Origin: Acidovorax sp. A1169
GTDB lineage: Bacteria; Pseudomonadota; Gammaproteobacteria; Burkholderiales; Burkholderiaceae_C
Length of the DNA: 64,000 bases
Direction: 5' to 3'
Assembly (NCBI RefSeq): GCF_030704685.1
Contig: NZ_JAUZDX010000011.1
Location: forward strand, 147,589 to 211,588
Shown here: positions 1 to 8,510 of the stretch, piece after piece
Layout: each line of letters begins with the position of its first letter
How positions within the stretch are numbered: position 1 is the stretch's first letter
Translations under genes and position numbers: made by a program
Notes under the pieces: generated by a model
Seen by the model: the letters and a program-made list of their open reading frames with translations, nothing else
Databases searched by the model: none
Told to the model about the DNA's origin: nothing

Positions 1-618
1 TGGCTCTACGTGCGCCAGCTGAGCGGCGCCGCGCTCTACGACTACCAGGGCGCCCTGGACGTCGACATGCCCAAGTACGCGGCCGGCTACGCCAAGATCT
101 CCTGGACGACCAGCCCCTTCCCGGATCCCGTGGACACTGCGTCGCCGACGACGCCTACTACGCCTACTACGCCGACGACGCCTACCACGCCTACCACGCC
201 GACGATTCCGACCATCCCCACCACACCGACCACGCCTACGACGCCTGGATCGGTGACCACCAACGTGGTGTCCACAGCCGGCCAGCCTTTGAAGCTGGAT
301 ATCACGTTGACGCAGACCAGTGCCGACGTCGCTGCCAGCGAGAAGACCAGTGTGTGGATCGCGGCACGCATTCCAGCCAATGGCTTGTTCTTCACGACGG
401 ATGTGTGGTTCTTCCGCAAGGTCGACAGCTGGGTTCAGTTGGGGCTGCCCAACCCTGAAACCGTTGCGTACTCCAGCCAGATCACCAATGCGGGCACCCT
501 CAAGTTCACACCCAGCATGGACCTGATGGTGGAAGACCTGCGCGCTTTCAACGTCGAAATCTATTTCGGCTTCAAGAACAGCAACGGTTCCTTCGTCAAC
601 AAGGGCAAGATCTGGTAA
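1..618 (+). CDS. C-terminal part of an extracellular protein with a Thr-Thr-Pro linker
   Basis: The reading frame is open from the first base, so the start lies outside the window; 205 codons are visible before TAA. After about 48 residues comes a linker of eleven tripeptides (TTP, two of them TIP) at 148-246. A beta-rich C-terminal domain of about 120 residues without cysteine follows, with alternating hydrophobic positions such as VWIAARIP and EIYFGF. Such linkers join extracellular domains in secreted or surface proteins. I do not recognise either flanking domain. The gene ends at a strong two-way terminator. The extracellular location is inferred only from composition. Confidence 0.6.
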   Translation, partial: WLYVRQLSGAALYDYQGALDVDMPKYAAGYAKISWTTSPFPDPVDTASPTTPTTPTTPTTPTTPTTPTIPTIPTTPTTPTTPGSVTTNVVSTAGQPLKLDITLTQTSADVAASEKTSVWIAARIPANGLFFTTDVWFFRKVDSWVQLGLPNPETVAYSSQITNAGTLKFTPSMDLMVEDLRAFNVEIYFGFKNSNGSFVNKGKIW

Positions 619-645
619 GCACCAGCAAGCGCTTTGCGCAGACGC

Positions 646-671
646 GAAAAAGGTCCCTAGGGGCCTTTTTT
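646..671. terminator. Bidirectional Rho-independent terminator
   Basis: A hairpin AAAAAGGTCCC / GGGGCCTTTTTT, 28 bases after the upstream stop, has a T-run on one side and an A-run on the other. It can therefore end the plus-strand gene 1-618 and the minus-strand gene 880-1767, which converge here. I see no gene between it and 880. Confidence 0.8.
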
Positions 672-879
672 CATTTCATGGAGCGAGCACGCTGCGGGTC
701 AGATGGATTGGGCATGCCTTTGCTGCCTCTCCACCACTGCCGCCAATCTCGCGCACAGCGCCAGGGCCAGAAGGCGTCGAGGCAGACGGAGCATCGACTG
801 CAACGTCCGACAAACCGGTTCCTCGGCTGTGGGGCGTTTCGCTTCCATGCCTTGTGCCGCGCAGCCTCCCGGGCGGGTC

Positions 880-1767
880 TTATTGCCGGGGTGCGCTGGG
901 AACCTGGAAAGGGTTGGCACCCTGGTTCTGCTGCATGTTGGCATTGTTGCGTGCAGCATTCAGTGCCTCGGACAGGCTGTTGAACACCGTGTTGGCTGCG
1001 TTCGGTGAGTTGGCGGCCGCAGGGGCGGCGTCAGGGGTTGCCGCTGCCTGCTGCTGGGCCGCCTGCCCGGCATTGGCCCCGGCTGGGGGCACGACCGCTG
1101 TGGCGGCTGCCTGCGTGGTGGCGGGATCCCCGGCAGGCGTCTGCGCCACCGGCGTAGCGCCCTGAACGGGCGATTGGCCCTGCGCTACGGGGGCGGGTGC
1201 CCCTGTGCCGGCGGCCCTGTCCGTCTTCTTGGTGAAATAGATGCTCTGCTGTCCGCCGGGTGCTGACAGCACCACGTGGGTGGGGTGGACCTGTGCCAGT
1301 GTGAACTCGCCCAGTGCCTGCCCCTCGCGGAAGGTCGAGAAGGGGCGCCCCTCCGTGGCCGCGCTGGCAAAGCGCGGGCCGAGGCGCACATTGGCCATCT
1401 TGACGCTGCCCGCAATCACCACCCCGTACAGCTGCAGATCCTGGTCGGTCACCACGGCGGGAGGAGGCGGTGGTGGCGGCGGTGGGACGGGTGGGACGCG
1501 ATCCGGCCATGCCTTGCGCTGGGCGTCGAAGGGGTTGGCGCCCCCCGCCTGGATGGAGGTGGCCGCTGGAGGCGCAGTTGCGGGCGAGGGTGCAGCCACC
1601 GCAGTGCCTGGGCGCGCGAGCGCGCCAGGAGCGGTACCCTGGGGGGCGGCCTGCGCCAGTGCTTGCCCGGCCAGGGCGATGCCGGCGATGGCCATTGCCA
1701 AATGCATAGCCATGGCGCTTGGCGACGGTTTGTCCGGCGGGGGTGAAAGGAAACCAAGAGTAGACAT
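880..1767 (-). CDS. GspC/PilP-like periplasmic protein with polyproline linker
   Basis: 295 residues. The start is set by GGGAGTGAG just upstream of ATG at 1767. A hydrophobic N-terminal segment (about residues 18-38, ending in ALAQA) suits a signal peptide or membrane anchor. Nine consecutive prolines precede a domain that begins LQLYGVVIAG and ends QSIYFTKK, with the pattern of the GspC homology region (short strands, 'GVV', 'G..ALGEFTL'). Ala/Pro/Gln-rich disordered sequence makes up the last 120 residues. GspC couples inner-membrane and outer-membrane parts of type II secretion, but no other gsp gene is visible here, so a stand-alone or pilus-related role is possible. The assignment rests on one short domain. 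Confidence 0.55.
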   Translation of the reverse strand: MSTLGFLSPPPDKPSPSAMAMHLAMAIAGIALAGQALAQAAPQGTAPGALARPGTAVAAPSPATAPPAATSIQAGGANPFDAQRKAWPDRVPPVPPPPPPPPPAVVTDQDLQLYGVVIAGSVKMANVRLGPRFASAATEGRPFSTFREGQALGEFTLAQVHPTHVVLSAPGGQQSIYFTKKTDRAAGTGAPAPVAQGQSPVQGATPVAQTPAGDPATTQAAATAVVPPAGANAGQAAQQQAAATPDAAPAAANSPNAANTVFNSLSEALNAARNNANMQQNQGANPFQVPSAPRQ

Positions 1768-1981
1768 GTACTCACTCCCAAGAAGTCGAAATGCCGGGCA
1801 AGCCTGGCGGAGAAACGTGCTGCTGGCACAGCCCGATGGGGCGGTCAGTGCATGGAGGCGTCGGGTGGCAAGGGGGCATGCGGCGGCATGGCTGCGCGTC
1901 CTGTCGGGTGTGATTTTCGCAGAGTGGCGGGTGCACATCGCGCTACAGGATGTGTCAGGTCCCGGGCCAGCGGCGTTCCGT

Positions 1982-3115
1982 TCAGCCTGTGGAACCTGTT
2001 CCTGTCTCCCGTGGGGCGGTATGGGGTGGCTCCAACATGGCCATCACTTCGAGTCCATCGCGGTCGTCCACCTGGCTGCTGCGCAAGCGCACAAACACGG
2101 TGCCGGAGCCGAAGTGCTCCAGCGTCTGGTAAGAGGCCGATGCCCGTGCCCCGGTTCCCAGGTACCCGACACAGATCTGCCGCAAAGGATCGGGGCTGAG
2201 CTCCAGCACCCAGCCTGTCTGGAGGGGTGCGGGCACCTCCAGCTCGATGCCTTCGAGGGTCCGCTGGCTTGGCTGGTTGATGTCCCCCAGCGGTCCGGGC
2301 GGTACCTGCTGCAGCCGGTGGGCCTTGTGCAGCCAGCCGTCATCGGCATGGTGTTTGGCAAAGTAGATGGCTGCGCCGGCTTCCATCAGGCCCTGCTTGT
2401 GGGGGGCGTTGCGCCAGGCGTGGATGGCCTGCGCTTCAGGCGCCATGGCCATGCCCAAGCCCTGGCGGCGCAAGCGCAGGCAGAGATCGGAGTCCTCGAA
2501 GTACATGAAGAAACGCGGGTCGAACAGGTCTCCGTCTGCGTCCAGTGCACGGCGGTGCACCATGACCGCGCCACCGGACAGCGCCCGCTGGCGCAGCGGT
2601 GCATGGCGGGCTTGCCAGTAGCGCAAGGCCTCAGCCCCCGTGGCGTGGCGGACCCGATCCCGGATGGGTGGCTCCCTGCGTGCGCGCTCGGTGGCCCATG
2701 CGCGCACGGCCGTGGGCAGCCAGCTGGGCGGCAGACGCCACTGCAGGGCCGTATCAAGAAACTGGCGAGGGGCGATCGCCCCCAGCGTGATGTCCTGGGC
2801 CAGCGCATCGAGCAGGATCCCCGTGCAGCCCTTGACAAGGCGCACATCGGGATTCACCAGGAAGAAGCAGTCAGCGGAAGAAGCACGCACGGCCAGATTG
2901 CAGCCCCGGCCGAATCCGATGTTCCCCTCGGCGCGATGGCAGTGCACTGCCTGCGGGAGCAGTGATCGCAGCAAGGCCCATTCGGCATCGTCATCGCTGT
3001 TGTCGACCACGCGCACCTCGATGCCCGGCGCATCCGCCAGCACCGACGCCACTGCCGCCGCAATCTCGGCGGCATCCCGGTAGTTCACCAGAACAGCGCA
3101 GCAGCTCAAGCCCAT
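1982..3115 (-). CDS. Family 2 glycosyltransferase (rhamnosyltransferase-like)
   Basis: 377 residues; ATG at 3115 overlaps the end of the upstream methyltransferase by 10 bp. The GT-A fold is visible: N-terminal VLVNYRDA, a nucleotide-sugar region ending VVDNSDDD, NIGFGRGCNLA, the metal-binding NPDV, and FFMYFEDSDLCLRLR, the acceptor/catalytic segment seen in rhamnosyltransferase-like GT2 enzymes. The last 110 residues are an extra C-terminal domain I do not recognise. It probably adds a sugar to the polysaccharide exported by the ABC transporter at 8511-10617. It is the last gene of the minus-strand cluster. Donor and linkage cannot be read from sequence. Confidence 0.85.
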   Translation of the reverse strand: MGLSCCAVLVNYRDAAEIAAAVASVLADAPGIEVRVVDNSDDDAEWALLRSLLPQAVHCHRAEGNIGFGRGCNLAVRASSADCFFLVNPDVRLVKGCTGILLDALAQDITLGAIAPRQFLDTALQWRLPPSWLPTAVRAWATERARREPPIRDRVRHATGAEALRYWQARHAPLRQRALSGGAVMVHRRALDADGDLFDPRFFMYFEDSDLCLRLRRQGLGMAMAPEAQAIHAWRNAPHKQGLMEAGAAIYFAKHHADDGWLHKAHRLQQVPPGPLGDINQPSQRTLEGIELEVPAPLQTGWVLELSPDPLRQICVGYLGTGARASASYQTLEHFGSGTVFVRLRSSQVDDRDGLEVMAMLEPPHTAPRETGTGSTG

Positions 3116-4290
3116 GGAGCCTCCTTGAGCGGGGTGGCTCGCACCAGGAAGGCGTAAGTATTCCAACTCGCCGGATCCGCTTTTAGGCGCGGGGTTTGCG
3201 CCCAATGGCTGGCCCAGTCTGCGGGGGCGGGTACCTGGACGCGTTCCAGGTGATCCACCGCAAACCCTGCGCTGGTCAGCAAGTCCTGCAGGGTCTTCCA
3301 GGTGAAGAAGCGGACATGGGTGACGCAGTGAATGCCCAGCGGGCAGTAGTCCCAACGCCCCTCGATCAGGTCGGCAATCACGCCCCAGTGGCCCACATTG
3401 GGGATGGAGATGAGCACCGATCCGCCCGGCGCCAGCAGGCCCCGGGCCCTGGCCAGCCAGGCGTGCGGGTCGTTGGCATGTTCCAGCACGTCCAGAAAAC
3501 TGATGCAGTCGAACGCGCCCTGGCCTTGCCCCGGGAGCCCGGCGAACGGCTGCGTGAGAAAGTCGCCCTGCCACACATGGTCCACCTGGGTGCGTGCGGT
3601 GCGGCAGGCCTCTTGCGAATACTCGGCCAGGTGGGTCTCGCAGCCGCGCAGTTCCTTGATGGCCTGCAGGAAGCCGCCTTCACCGCCACCCACATCCAGC
3701 ACACGGGCCACGCCGGCAGGCATCAGGGGCAGCATGTCCTCCCGCCGCGCCTGGTGGTAGCTGGCAAAGTCGTGCACGAAGGCGCCGGGTACCCAATGGG
3801 CGTGGCTGCGCACGGTGCCGGCGCGCACGGCGGCCACCGTGGTCAGCGTCACCAGCGGTACATGCTGGCCACTGTCGGGGATGAGGGGGAGCTCTCGGGC
3901 ACCCAGTTGCTCCAGGTAGCGCTCCATGCCGCGCACCGTGCAGTAGTCGGGTGCCAGGGCCGGGGGAAAGCCCGGGTCGAAAGCGTGCACCGCCGTGGGC
4001 GCATCTTGCGCGTCGTCAAGCGCCCGTCCCAGCCGCTCCAGCACATCGGGGCCGATCATGGCGTGGCCATGGCGCAGCAGCAGCACGCGGGCGTTCCCAT
4101 CCAGCGGTGCTGCCGCCGGTGCCTGGTCCAAGGCCTGGTGCCATGCCTGCGGGCTGGCCAGCGCGGGCGTCTCCAGCCACACGGTGGGTGGTGGCAGCAC
4201 GCGGTGCAACTGGTCCCAGCCATGGCGGAATTCCTCCGACGACAGCGGGCTCGATGCGGTGGAGACAATGACCCGTGCGATCGGCGTCAT
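3106..4290 (-). CDS. SAM-dependent methyltransferase with N-terminal extension
   Basis: 394 residues. ATG at 4290 overlaps the previous stop as ATGA, which implies translational coupling. The C-terminal 200 residues form a class I methyltransferase: motif I VLDVGGGEGG, then FLDVLEHANDP and a GGSVLISIPNVGHWG segment. The N-terminal 170 residues (beginning MTPIARVIVST, with LLLRHGHAMIGPDVLERL) are reminiscent of glycosyltransferase-like domains but carry no diagnostic motif I can name. In polysaccharide clusters such proteins methylate a sugar hydroxyl or cap a chain. Capping fits the Wzt-like subunit here, which has a C-terminal domain. Confidence 0.75.
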   Translation of the reverse strand: MTPIARVIVSTASSPLSSEEFRHGWDQLHRVLPPPTVWLETPALASPQAWHQALDQAPAAAPLDGNARVLLLRHGHAMIGPDVLERLGRALDDAQDAPTAVHAFDPGFPPALAPDYCTVRGMERYLEQLGARELPLIPDSGQHVPLVTLTTVAAVRAGTVRSHAHWVPGAFVHDFASYHQARREDMLPLMPAGVARVLDVGGGEGGFLQAIKELRGCETHLAEYSQEACRTARTQVDHVWQGDFLTQPFAGLPGQGQGAFDCISFLDVLEHANDPHAWLARARGLLAPGGSVLISIPNVGHWGVIADLIEGRWDYCPLGIHCVTHVRFFTWKTLQDLLTSAGFAVDHLERVQVPAPADWASHWAQTPRLKADPASWNTYAFLVRATPLKEAPWA

Positions 4291-5042
4291 GGTGCGTCCT
4301 GTTCCAGGGGCTGCGCGTCTGCCGCGAGCATCGACTGCGCCAGGGCGCGCACGTCCCCGCGCCGGTGGATGGCCACACAGGTCGTCGTGAGGGGGAATTT
4401 CTGCTCCCACTTCGCCTCGAACGCTGCCCCGCTGCGCGCGATGCGCTGTGCCGTTGGGCGGGGCAGGGGCGGGTGCTGCGGGGTGCTCGACCAGTGCTCG
4501 CAAAACGCATCCACAGCGGCGGCCTGCAAGCCTGCGGCCTGGGCTTGCAGCACCAGGTCGGTGGCGTAGAAATCCCACCCCAGCGCCGGGTCCATGCGCA
4601 AGCCGCTGTCGCTGCGCACGGCCACCAGCAGTTCGTCCAGGCTGTCCACCAGGCAGGGCAGGGGCAAGGGGCCCCGCAGAACCTGGCCTCGGTCCAGCAC
4701 ATGGCCCGCATGGGCCGCCTGCACGCCGGCGCCCTGCACGCCGTAGGTGCCCACGATGGCCAGGGGGCCCAGTTGCTGCTCGGCCTGCGCGATAGCCTGG
4801 TTGAACAGGGCGTCCCAGCCTTCGGGCAGAAACACATCCTGGTGCACCCATACGATCCAGCGCTGGGCCGGCTGGGTGTCCATCACGTCGTTGAAGGCCT
4901 GCGCTGCAGAGCTGGCATTCCAGCGCAGCCACAATGGGCGTTCGCCAGGCTGCAGACAGGGCGAAGCCAGCAGGCGCTCGCGGGCCACGTCCCAGTGGCT
5001 GACGCAGCTCACAAAAAGAAGGTCGTTGGCGAAGTCGGTCAT
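4287..5042 (-). CDS. Glycosyltransferase-like protein
   Basis: 251 residues from ATG at 5042; an in-frame TTG at 5054 would add four residues, and neither start has a strong ribosome binding site. Visible features are LLFVSCVSHW at the N terminus, VWVHQDVFLPEGWD (an HQD/DxD-like metal site in the middle) and WDFYATDLVLQA near the C terminus. This is the pattern of small GT-A-like transferases annotated 'glycosyltransferase-like' in polysaccharide loci. It overlaps the downstream methyltransferase by four bases. Substrate unknown. Confidence 0.6.
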   Translation of the reverse strand: MTDFANDLLFVSCVSHWDVARERLLASPCLQPGERPLWLRWNASSAAQAFNDVMDTQPAQRWIVWVHQDVFLPEGWDALFNQAIAQAEQQLGPLAIVGTYGVQGAGVQAAHAGHVLDRGQVLRGPLPLPCLVDSLDELLVAVRSDSGLRMDPALGWDFYATDLVLQAQAAGLQAAAVDAFCEHWSSTPQHPPLPRPTAQRIARSGAAFEAKWEQKFPLTTTCVAIHRRGDVRALAQSMLAADAQPLEQDAP

Positions 5043-5055
5043 GGTCAATGGCAAT

Positions 5056-5345
5056 TCAGCACTCAGAGTACATCAGCGGCAGATGGGATGCCCGACAGCG
5101 GCGGGAGTTCAGCCAGATGTGCTTCTCGATGAAGGCAAGGCCGCTGGTGTAGCCCGCCGCCGTGTCCAGCTGGGGATCCACCACCCGGACAAGGCAATCG
5201 AATGCCGACTTCTGGCGTGCATTCGCGCCACCGGGCCAGCAGGTAGGCCAGCTCGACGGGAAGCTTGGCCATGCCCGGGACGGGCCAGCCGCATTCAGGT
5301 GCTTGGGCCCTGAGCTCCAGCGGGACGGTTGCGTGGCAGGCATGG
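5056..5345 (-). pseudogene. Possible short gene broken by a frameshift
   Basis: This gap in a tightly packed minus-strand cluster has coding-like sequence in two frames. One frame reads about 5330-5205 with segments such as MAKLPVELAYLLARW and many G/C third positions. A second frame reads about 5215-5056 with LDTAAGYTSGLAFIEKHIW and a stop just before the next gene. Neither frame alone covers the interval convincingly. A single frameshift near 5195-5230, natural or a sequencing error, would join them into one protein of about 90 residues. I recognise no family. Confidence 0.3.
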
Positions 5346-6341
5346 TCAGCGAAAATCTGTGTCGCCGCTGGTCAGCCACCAGGGCTGCGTGCGCGTGGCC
5401 TGCGATCCGGTAGCCATGCGCTGGTTCACGCAGTACTGGCAGGCCAGTTGGTCGTTGGCGGGGGGGCTACCATCCAAGGCATGGATGCGCTGGGCCAGCG
5501 GTCCGCTAAACCAGCCGGTCATCTTGCTGGCGCCAGCAGACGCGGCCAGGGCGCGCGCCACTAGGAGCAAAGTGCCCATCTGGCGCGTAGGCCCCAGCCA
5601 GTCCATCAGCTCCCAGGATGCTGTTCCCGGACGCAGCACCACAGCACCCAGGATGCGTCGCGTGAACCGGCTGCGCACCCACCAACCCCTGTATGGGGCG
5701 TCCGGATGGTTGGCAAAACGGTGGCGCCACCACTGGGCATCCCGTTGGGGGAGCACAAAGCCCTGGGCGTCGTTGCGCAGATCGCTCCACAGGCTGTCCA
5801 GCAACGTGTTCGTCTGTGGATCGGTCCAGTCCAGCGGTGCCGTCGCCCATCGGCGAATGAATGAATGGTCCTCGGCCGGTAGTGGCTGACATTGCCACTC
5901 CAGGGACCTTATCTCTCCCACCATCTCGTACATGCCCAGCGCCTCACCCAGGCGGCCGGCGCGCTGGTGGGGAAAGCCAAAGCCTACGGCAAACCGCGGC
6001 TGTGACCACAACTGTTGCTCCAGCAAGGACCGGGCTGCGGTGGCGAAGGCACCGTTGCGCGACAGAACGCCCCGGGCCTTTTCCACCACCATCGCATCGC
6101 CCATCTGCAGTGCTGGATGCTCCTGTCCGTCCCACAGTACAGTGCGCACCGTGCTGCCGTAGTGCGCGATCAGTGTACCGTCGGCATCGCGCGTACCGGT
6201 GGCCAAGCCCCGGCCATCCCCATACCTCCATTGCCACAGGGCCTCGCTCATGGGCTGGCCGAAGACCTGGGTGAACAAGGCGCGTACCTCCGGCGCCTCG
6301 GTCGCGCCAAGGTTGACTGCATACCAGGATCTTGCGTTCAT
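5346..6341 (-). CDS. GNAT-family acetyltransferase-like protein
   Basis: 331 residues; ATG at 6341 overlaps the stop of the 72-residue gene upstream as ATGA. The N terminus (MNARSWYAVNLGATE) and the pattern QWRYGDGRGLATGTRDADG, then GSTVRTVLWDG..PALQMGDAMV, resemble the two-lobed GNAT proteins (Acetyltransf_9-like) found in capsule and glycolipid clusters, where they modify amino sugars or act like FemAB enzymes. A second lobe follows with ILGAVVLRPG and MGTLLLVARALAASAG. Coupling to an LpxL-like protein suggests a shared acylated product. Substrate is not deducible. Confidence 0.6.
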   Translation of the reverse strand: MNARSWYAVNLGATEAPEVRALFTQVFGQPMSEALWQWRYGDGRGLATGTRDADGTLIAHYGSTVRTVLWDGQEHPALQMGDAMVVEKARGVLSRNGAFATAARSLLEQQLWSQPRFAVGFGFPHQRAGRLGEALGMYEMVGEIRSLEWQCQPLPAEDHSFIRRWATAPLDWTDPQTNTLLDSLWSDLRNDAQGFVLPQRDAQWWRHRFANHPDAPYRGWWVRSRFTRRILGAVVLRPGTASWELMDWLGPTRQMGTLLLVARALAASAGASKMTGWFSGPLAQRIHALDGSPPANDQLACQYCVNQRMATGSQATRTQPWWLTSGDTDFR

Positions 6342-6556
6342 GGGGTGACCCTGGACAACTTGTGGCGCTGCAGCCTGGCGGGTCCCTGTGCGAGCTCCTT
6401 TCCCACTGAGCGCAGCGTGATGGCACGCCCTGCGATTTCTTGGAGTGTTGCGAGCACGCCCATGCCAGCAGCCATGCACAACGAAGCCAGCAAATGCCGC
6501 TGCTGCACAGGATTGAAGCTGGGCCCGGCGCTGACAAGCAGAACATCAGAAATCAT
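6338..6556 (-). CDS. Unknown 72-residue protein, coupled on both sides
   Basis: Both ends are ATGA overlaps: its ATG at 6556 overlaps the stop of the acyltransferase-like gene, and its TGA overlaps the ATG of the GNAT gene. That exact packing is the main evidence that it is real. The protein starts MISDVLLVSAG, has a central Ala/Met/Leu-rich helix (about residues 22-45) and a basic tail. There is no signal peptide. Size and context invite an acyl-carrier reading, but no DSL serine motif is present. Function unknown. Confidence 0.6.
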   Translation of the reverse strand: MISDVLLVSAGPSFNPVQQRHLLASLCMAAGMGVLATLQEIAGRAITLRSVGKELAQGPARLQRHKLSRVTP

Positions 6557-7506
6557 GAAGCGCGGGTCGGTGCGTCGGCACCAACGTAGGTGCGGTAAAG
6601 GTCGGCGGCCCACCATTGCCACGGGTGTGCCAGCAAGTGGCCTTCCAGCGCCGTGTAGGCGCGTTGCAGGCCTCCCTCTTCAAGGGATGCCGGTTCAGTG
6701 ATCTCCACTGCAAACTGCCCACCCGGACCCTCCTGGCAAGTGTAAAGCGCCAGCGGCGCATTCCCGGCACGGGCCAGAAACTGCGGGCCAGAGGCCATCA
6801 GCCTGCGTGCACCCAGAAAGTCCACCGGCTGTGACCGGTCCTGCGAGGTGGAAGGGCCATCGCAGGCAATGACGACGATCTCTCCCCGGCGCAGGGCGCT
6901 CACGAAGAAGCGCATGTTCTCCTCGACATGGATCACCTGTCCGGGTGCCAGCAACCGATTCAGCGCCGCAATCTTGGTGACAAAGTGGCGACTGATGGCT
7001 GGCGGCACCATCGCATCGTTCGTCAGCCTGGTGGACATCAGGTTGACCCGCAGCCCCGCTTGCGCCAAGGCCGCAAGCCCCACATAAAGACTGTCGAAGT
7101 GTGCCGTCAAGAGCACCACGCCCTGTTGGAGGTCGCGGGCCCTGAGCAAGTGTTCCAGGCCGGCAATGCGGGCCTGGATGGTGGTTCTGTCCAGGTGCGG
7201 GAGCCTGGCGGCTTCGACCTCTTCGCGCGACATGCACACAAAGCGCCTCAACGTCAGCCTGCGTGGCAAAGTGCGTGTGCCGGCCTGCGCGCGCAGCTGC
7301 GCCATGGCGTACTGTGTGGCCTCGCGCACGTAGCCGTGTCCCAGAGACAGCGTGCGCCAGTCCCAGTCCATTGCATAGTTGACACACCCGCGCAAAATCC
7401 ACAGGGGGCGAGCCAGCCATCTTGGCAGGCTTGCCAGCAGGGGCAGGGCCAGGCCGTAGTCCAACCGCGCTACGCCCAAAGCCAGCCAGCGCGGGAAGCG
7501 TTTCAA
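6553..7506 (-). CDS. LpxL/HtrB-like lipid acyltransferase homologue with altered active site
   Basis: 317 residues, overlapping the upstream methyltransferase by four bases. It has the layout of late acyltransferases of lipid A biosynthesis: an N-terminal hydrophobic stretch (about 18-45), a GVVLLTAHFDSLYVGLAAL block, then IVVIACDGPSTSQD and VDFLGARRLMASGP matching the 'D.P' and substrate segments of the family. The catalytic H-x4-D/E motif reads His136-FDSL-Tyr141, so the acidic partner is replaced by tyrosine. It may use another residue, act on a different acyl acceptor or be non-catalytic. Its place in the polysaccharide cluster suggests work on a lipid-linked glycan. Confidence 0.65.
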   Translation of the reverse strand: MKRFPRWLALGVARLDYGLALPLLASLPRWLARPLWILRGCVNYAMDWDWRTLSLGHGYVREATQYAMAQLRAQAGTRTLPRRLTLRRFVCMSREEVEAARLPHLDRTTIQARIAGLEHLLRARDLQQGVVLLTAHFDSLYVGLAALAQAGLRVNLMSTRLTNDAMVPPAISRHFVTKIAALNRLLAPGQVIHVEENMRFFVSALRRGEIVVIACDGPSTSQDRSQPVDFLGARRLMASGPQFLARAGNAPLALYTCQEGPGGQFAVEITEPASLEEGGLQRAYTALEGHLLAHPWQWWAADLYRTYVGADAPTRAS

Positions 7507-8378
7507 TTGTTCAGTGCCGGGGCGTCCGGCTTTTTCAACGTGAAGATGTAGTAGCCCATGTCGCCCTCACTGGCGAGCTCGCGGTAGTTGTTCAATACGA
7601 GCGACCAGTATTTGGCGATTCGATCGCGGTTGCGTTGCCCCGCGTTGAAATTCTGGATATGTTGGTACAAGGGGGCATACACCACCGGACCGATATCCTC
7701 GCTCGACACCAGCTCGAATCCGGTGTCGCGGATGAGCTGGTGATAGGTAGCGGGGCTCTCGAAATAATTGCCCTTGCGAAACTGCACGCCGTCCACGCGC
7801 GAACACGTGATGTCTGCCACCACAGCGGTGCTTCCCGGCCGCAAGGCCCGGAACAACTCACTGAAGAACAGGGGCTTGTTGTCGTAGTGGAACGACGATT
7901 CGATGCAGAGCCCGAAATCGAAGGCGTTGCTTGGCAGCGGCAGCGCCATGGAATCGCCCTGTTGGGCGTGAAAACGGTCCTGGACGCCACGGGCCTGCGC
8001 ATTGGCCCTGGCAATCTCCAATTGGTCCTCGGAAATATCCACCCCCGTCATGCGCACATGCGGCAGTTGCTGCAGGACATTGATGCTGATCCCGCCGATG
8101 CCACAGCCCACTTCCACACCCAGTGCGCCATCCGGGCAAGGCGCGATGCATTCCACGACGCGGCGCACCAGGGACTGCTGCGCCTCGTACAAATGCTCCA
8201 CTCCCTGGGGCCAATAGCCAAAGTTGAGCATCATGGTCGGCGGTGCGCTGCCCTTGCTGCCCAAGGCGATCCAATAGTCGCGGATCTGTGAATAAAAACC
8301 TGAAACTTCGCGTTCGTTCTGCATAAAATTCGGTGTTAGAAATGGCGTGGAACCGTTGTCCAAGCATAAGTCCATCAT
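7503..8378 (-). CDS. SAM-dependent methyltransferase (small-molecule/sugar type)
   Basis: 291 residues; ATG at 8378 (a second ATG follows directly). Class I fold: MLNFGYWPQGVEHLYEAQ ahead of motif I VEVGCGIGG, TGVDISEDQLEIARANA, then FDFGLCIESSFHY and FRALRPGSTAVVADI. The 'NFGYW' entry and overall pattern match UbiE/tocopherol-like and macrolide-sugar O-methyltransferases. It is the first gene of the coupled set 8378-5346. The 132-bp gap upstream could hold a promoter, though the genes on both sides share an orientation. Confidence 0.8.
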   Translation of the reverse strand: MMDLCLDNGSTPFLTPNFMQNEREVSGFYSQIRDYWIALGSKGSAPPTMMLNFGYWPQGVEHLYEAQQSLVRRVVECIAPCPDGALGVEVGCGIGGISINVLQQLPHVRMTGVDISEDQLEIARANAQARGVQDRFHAQQGDSMALPLPSNAFDFGLCIESSFHYDNKPLFFSELFRALRPGSTAVVADITCSRVDGVQFRKGNYFESPATYHQLIRDTGFELVSSEDIGPVVYAPLYQHIQNFNAGQRNRDRIAKYWSLVLNNYRELASEGDMGYYIFTLKKPDAPALNN

Positions 8379-8510
8379 TGTGGAAATCAGCGCAGAGGGT
8401 GTCCCAAGCGCACGCAGGACCCCAAAAGGCCAACTTTAGCGAAAATCCTTATCCGCTCCGGTAAACCATCGGGAGTGCGATCAGGCTGCCTTCGATGCGG
8501 AATCTTGCGC

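Noticed and set aside
148..246. Tandem repeats as a possible CRISPR array
   Set aside because: The repeats are in frame, only nine bases long, without spacers, and encode a Thr/Pro linker.
1241..2965. A 574-codon open frame on the plus strand
   Set aside because: It spans two genes of the other strand and their gap, with no protein-like motifs; a high-GC shadow.
6338..6556. Acyl carrier protein identity for the 72-residue protein
   Set aside because: Size and acyltransferase context fit, but the DSL serine needed for phosphopantetheine is absent and the helix spacing does not align.
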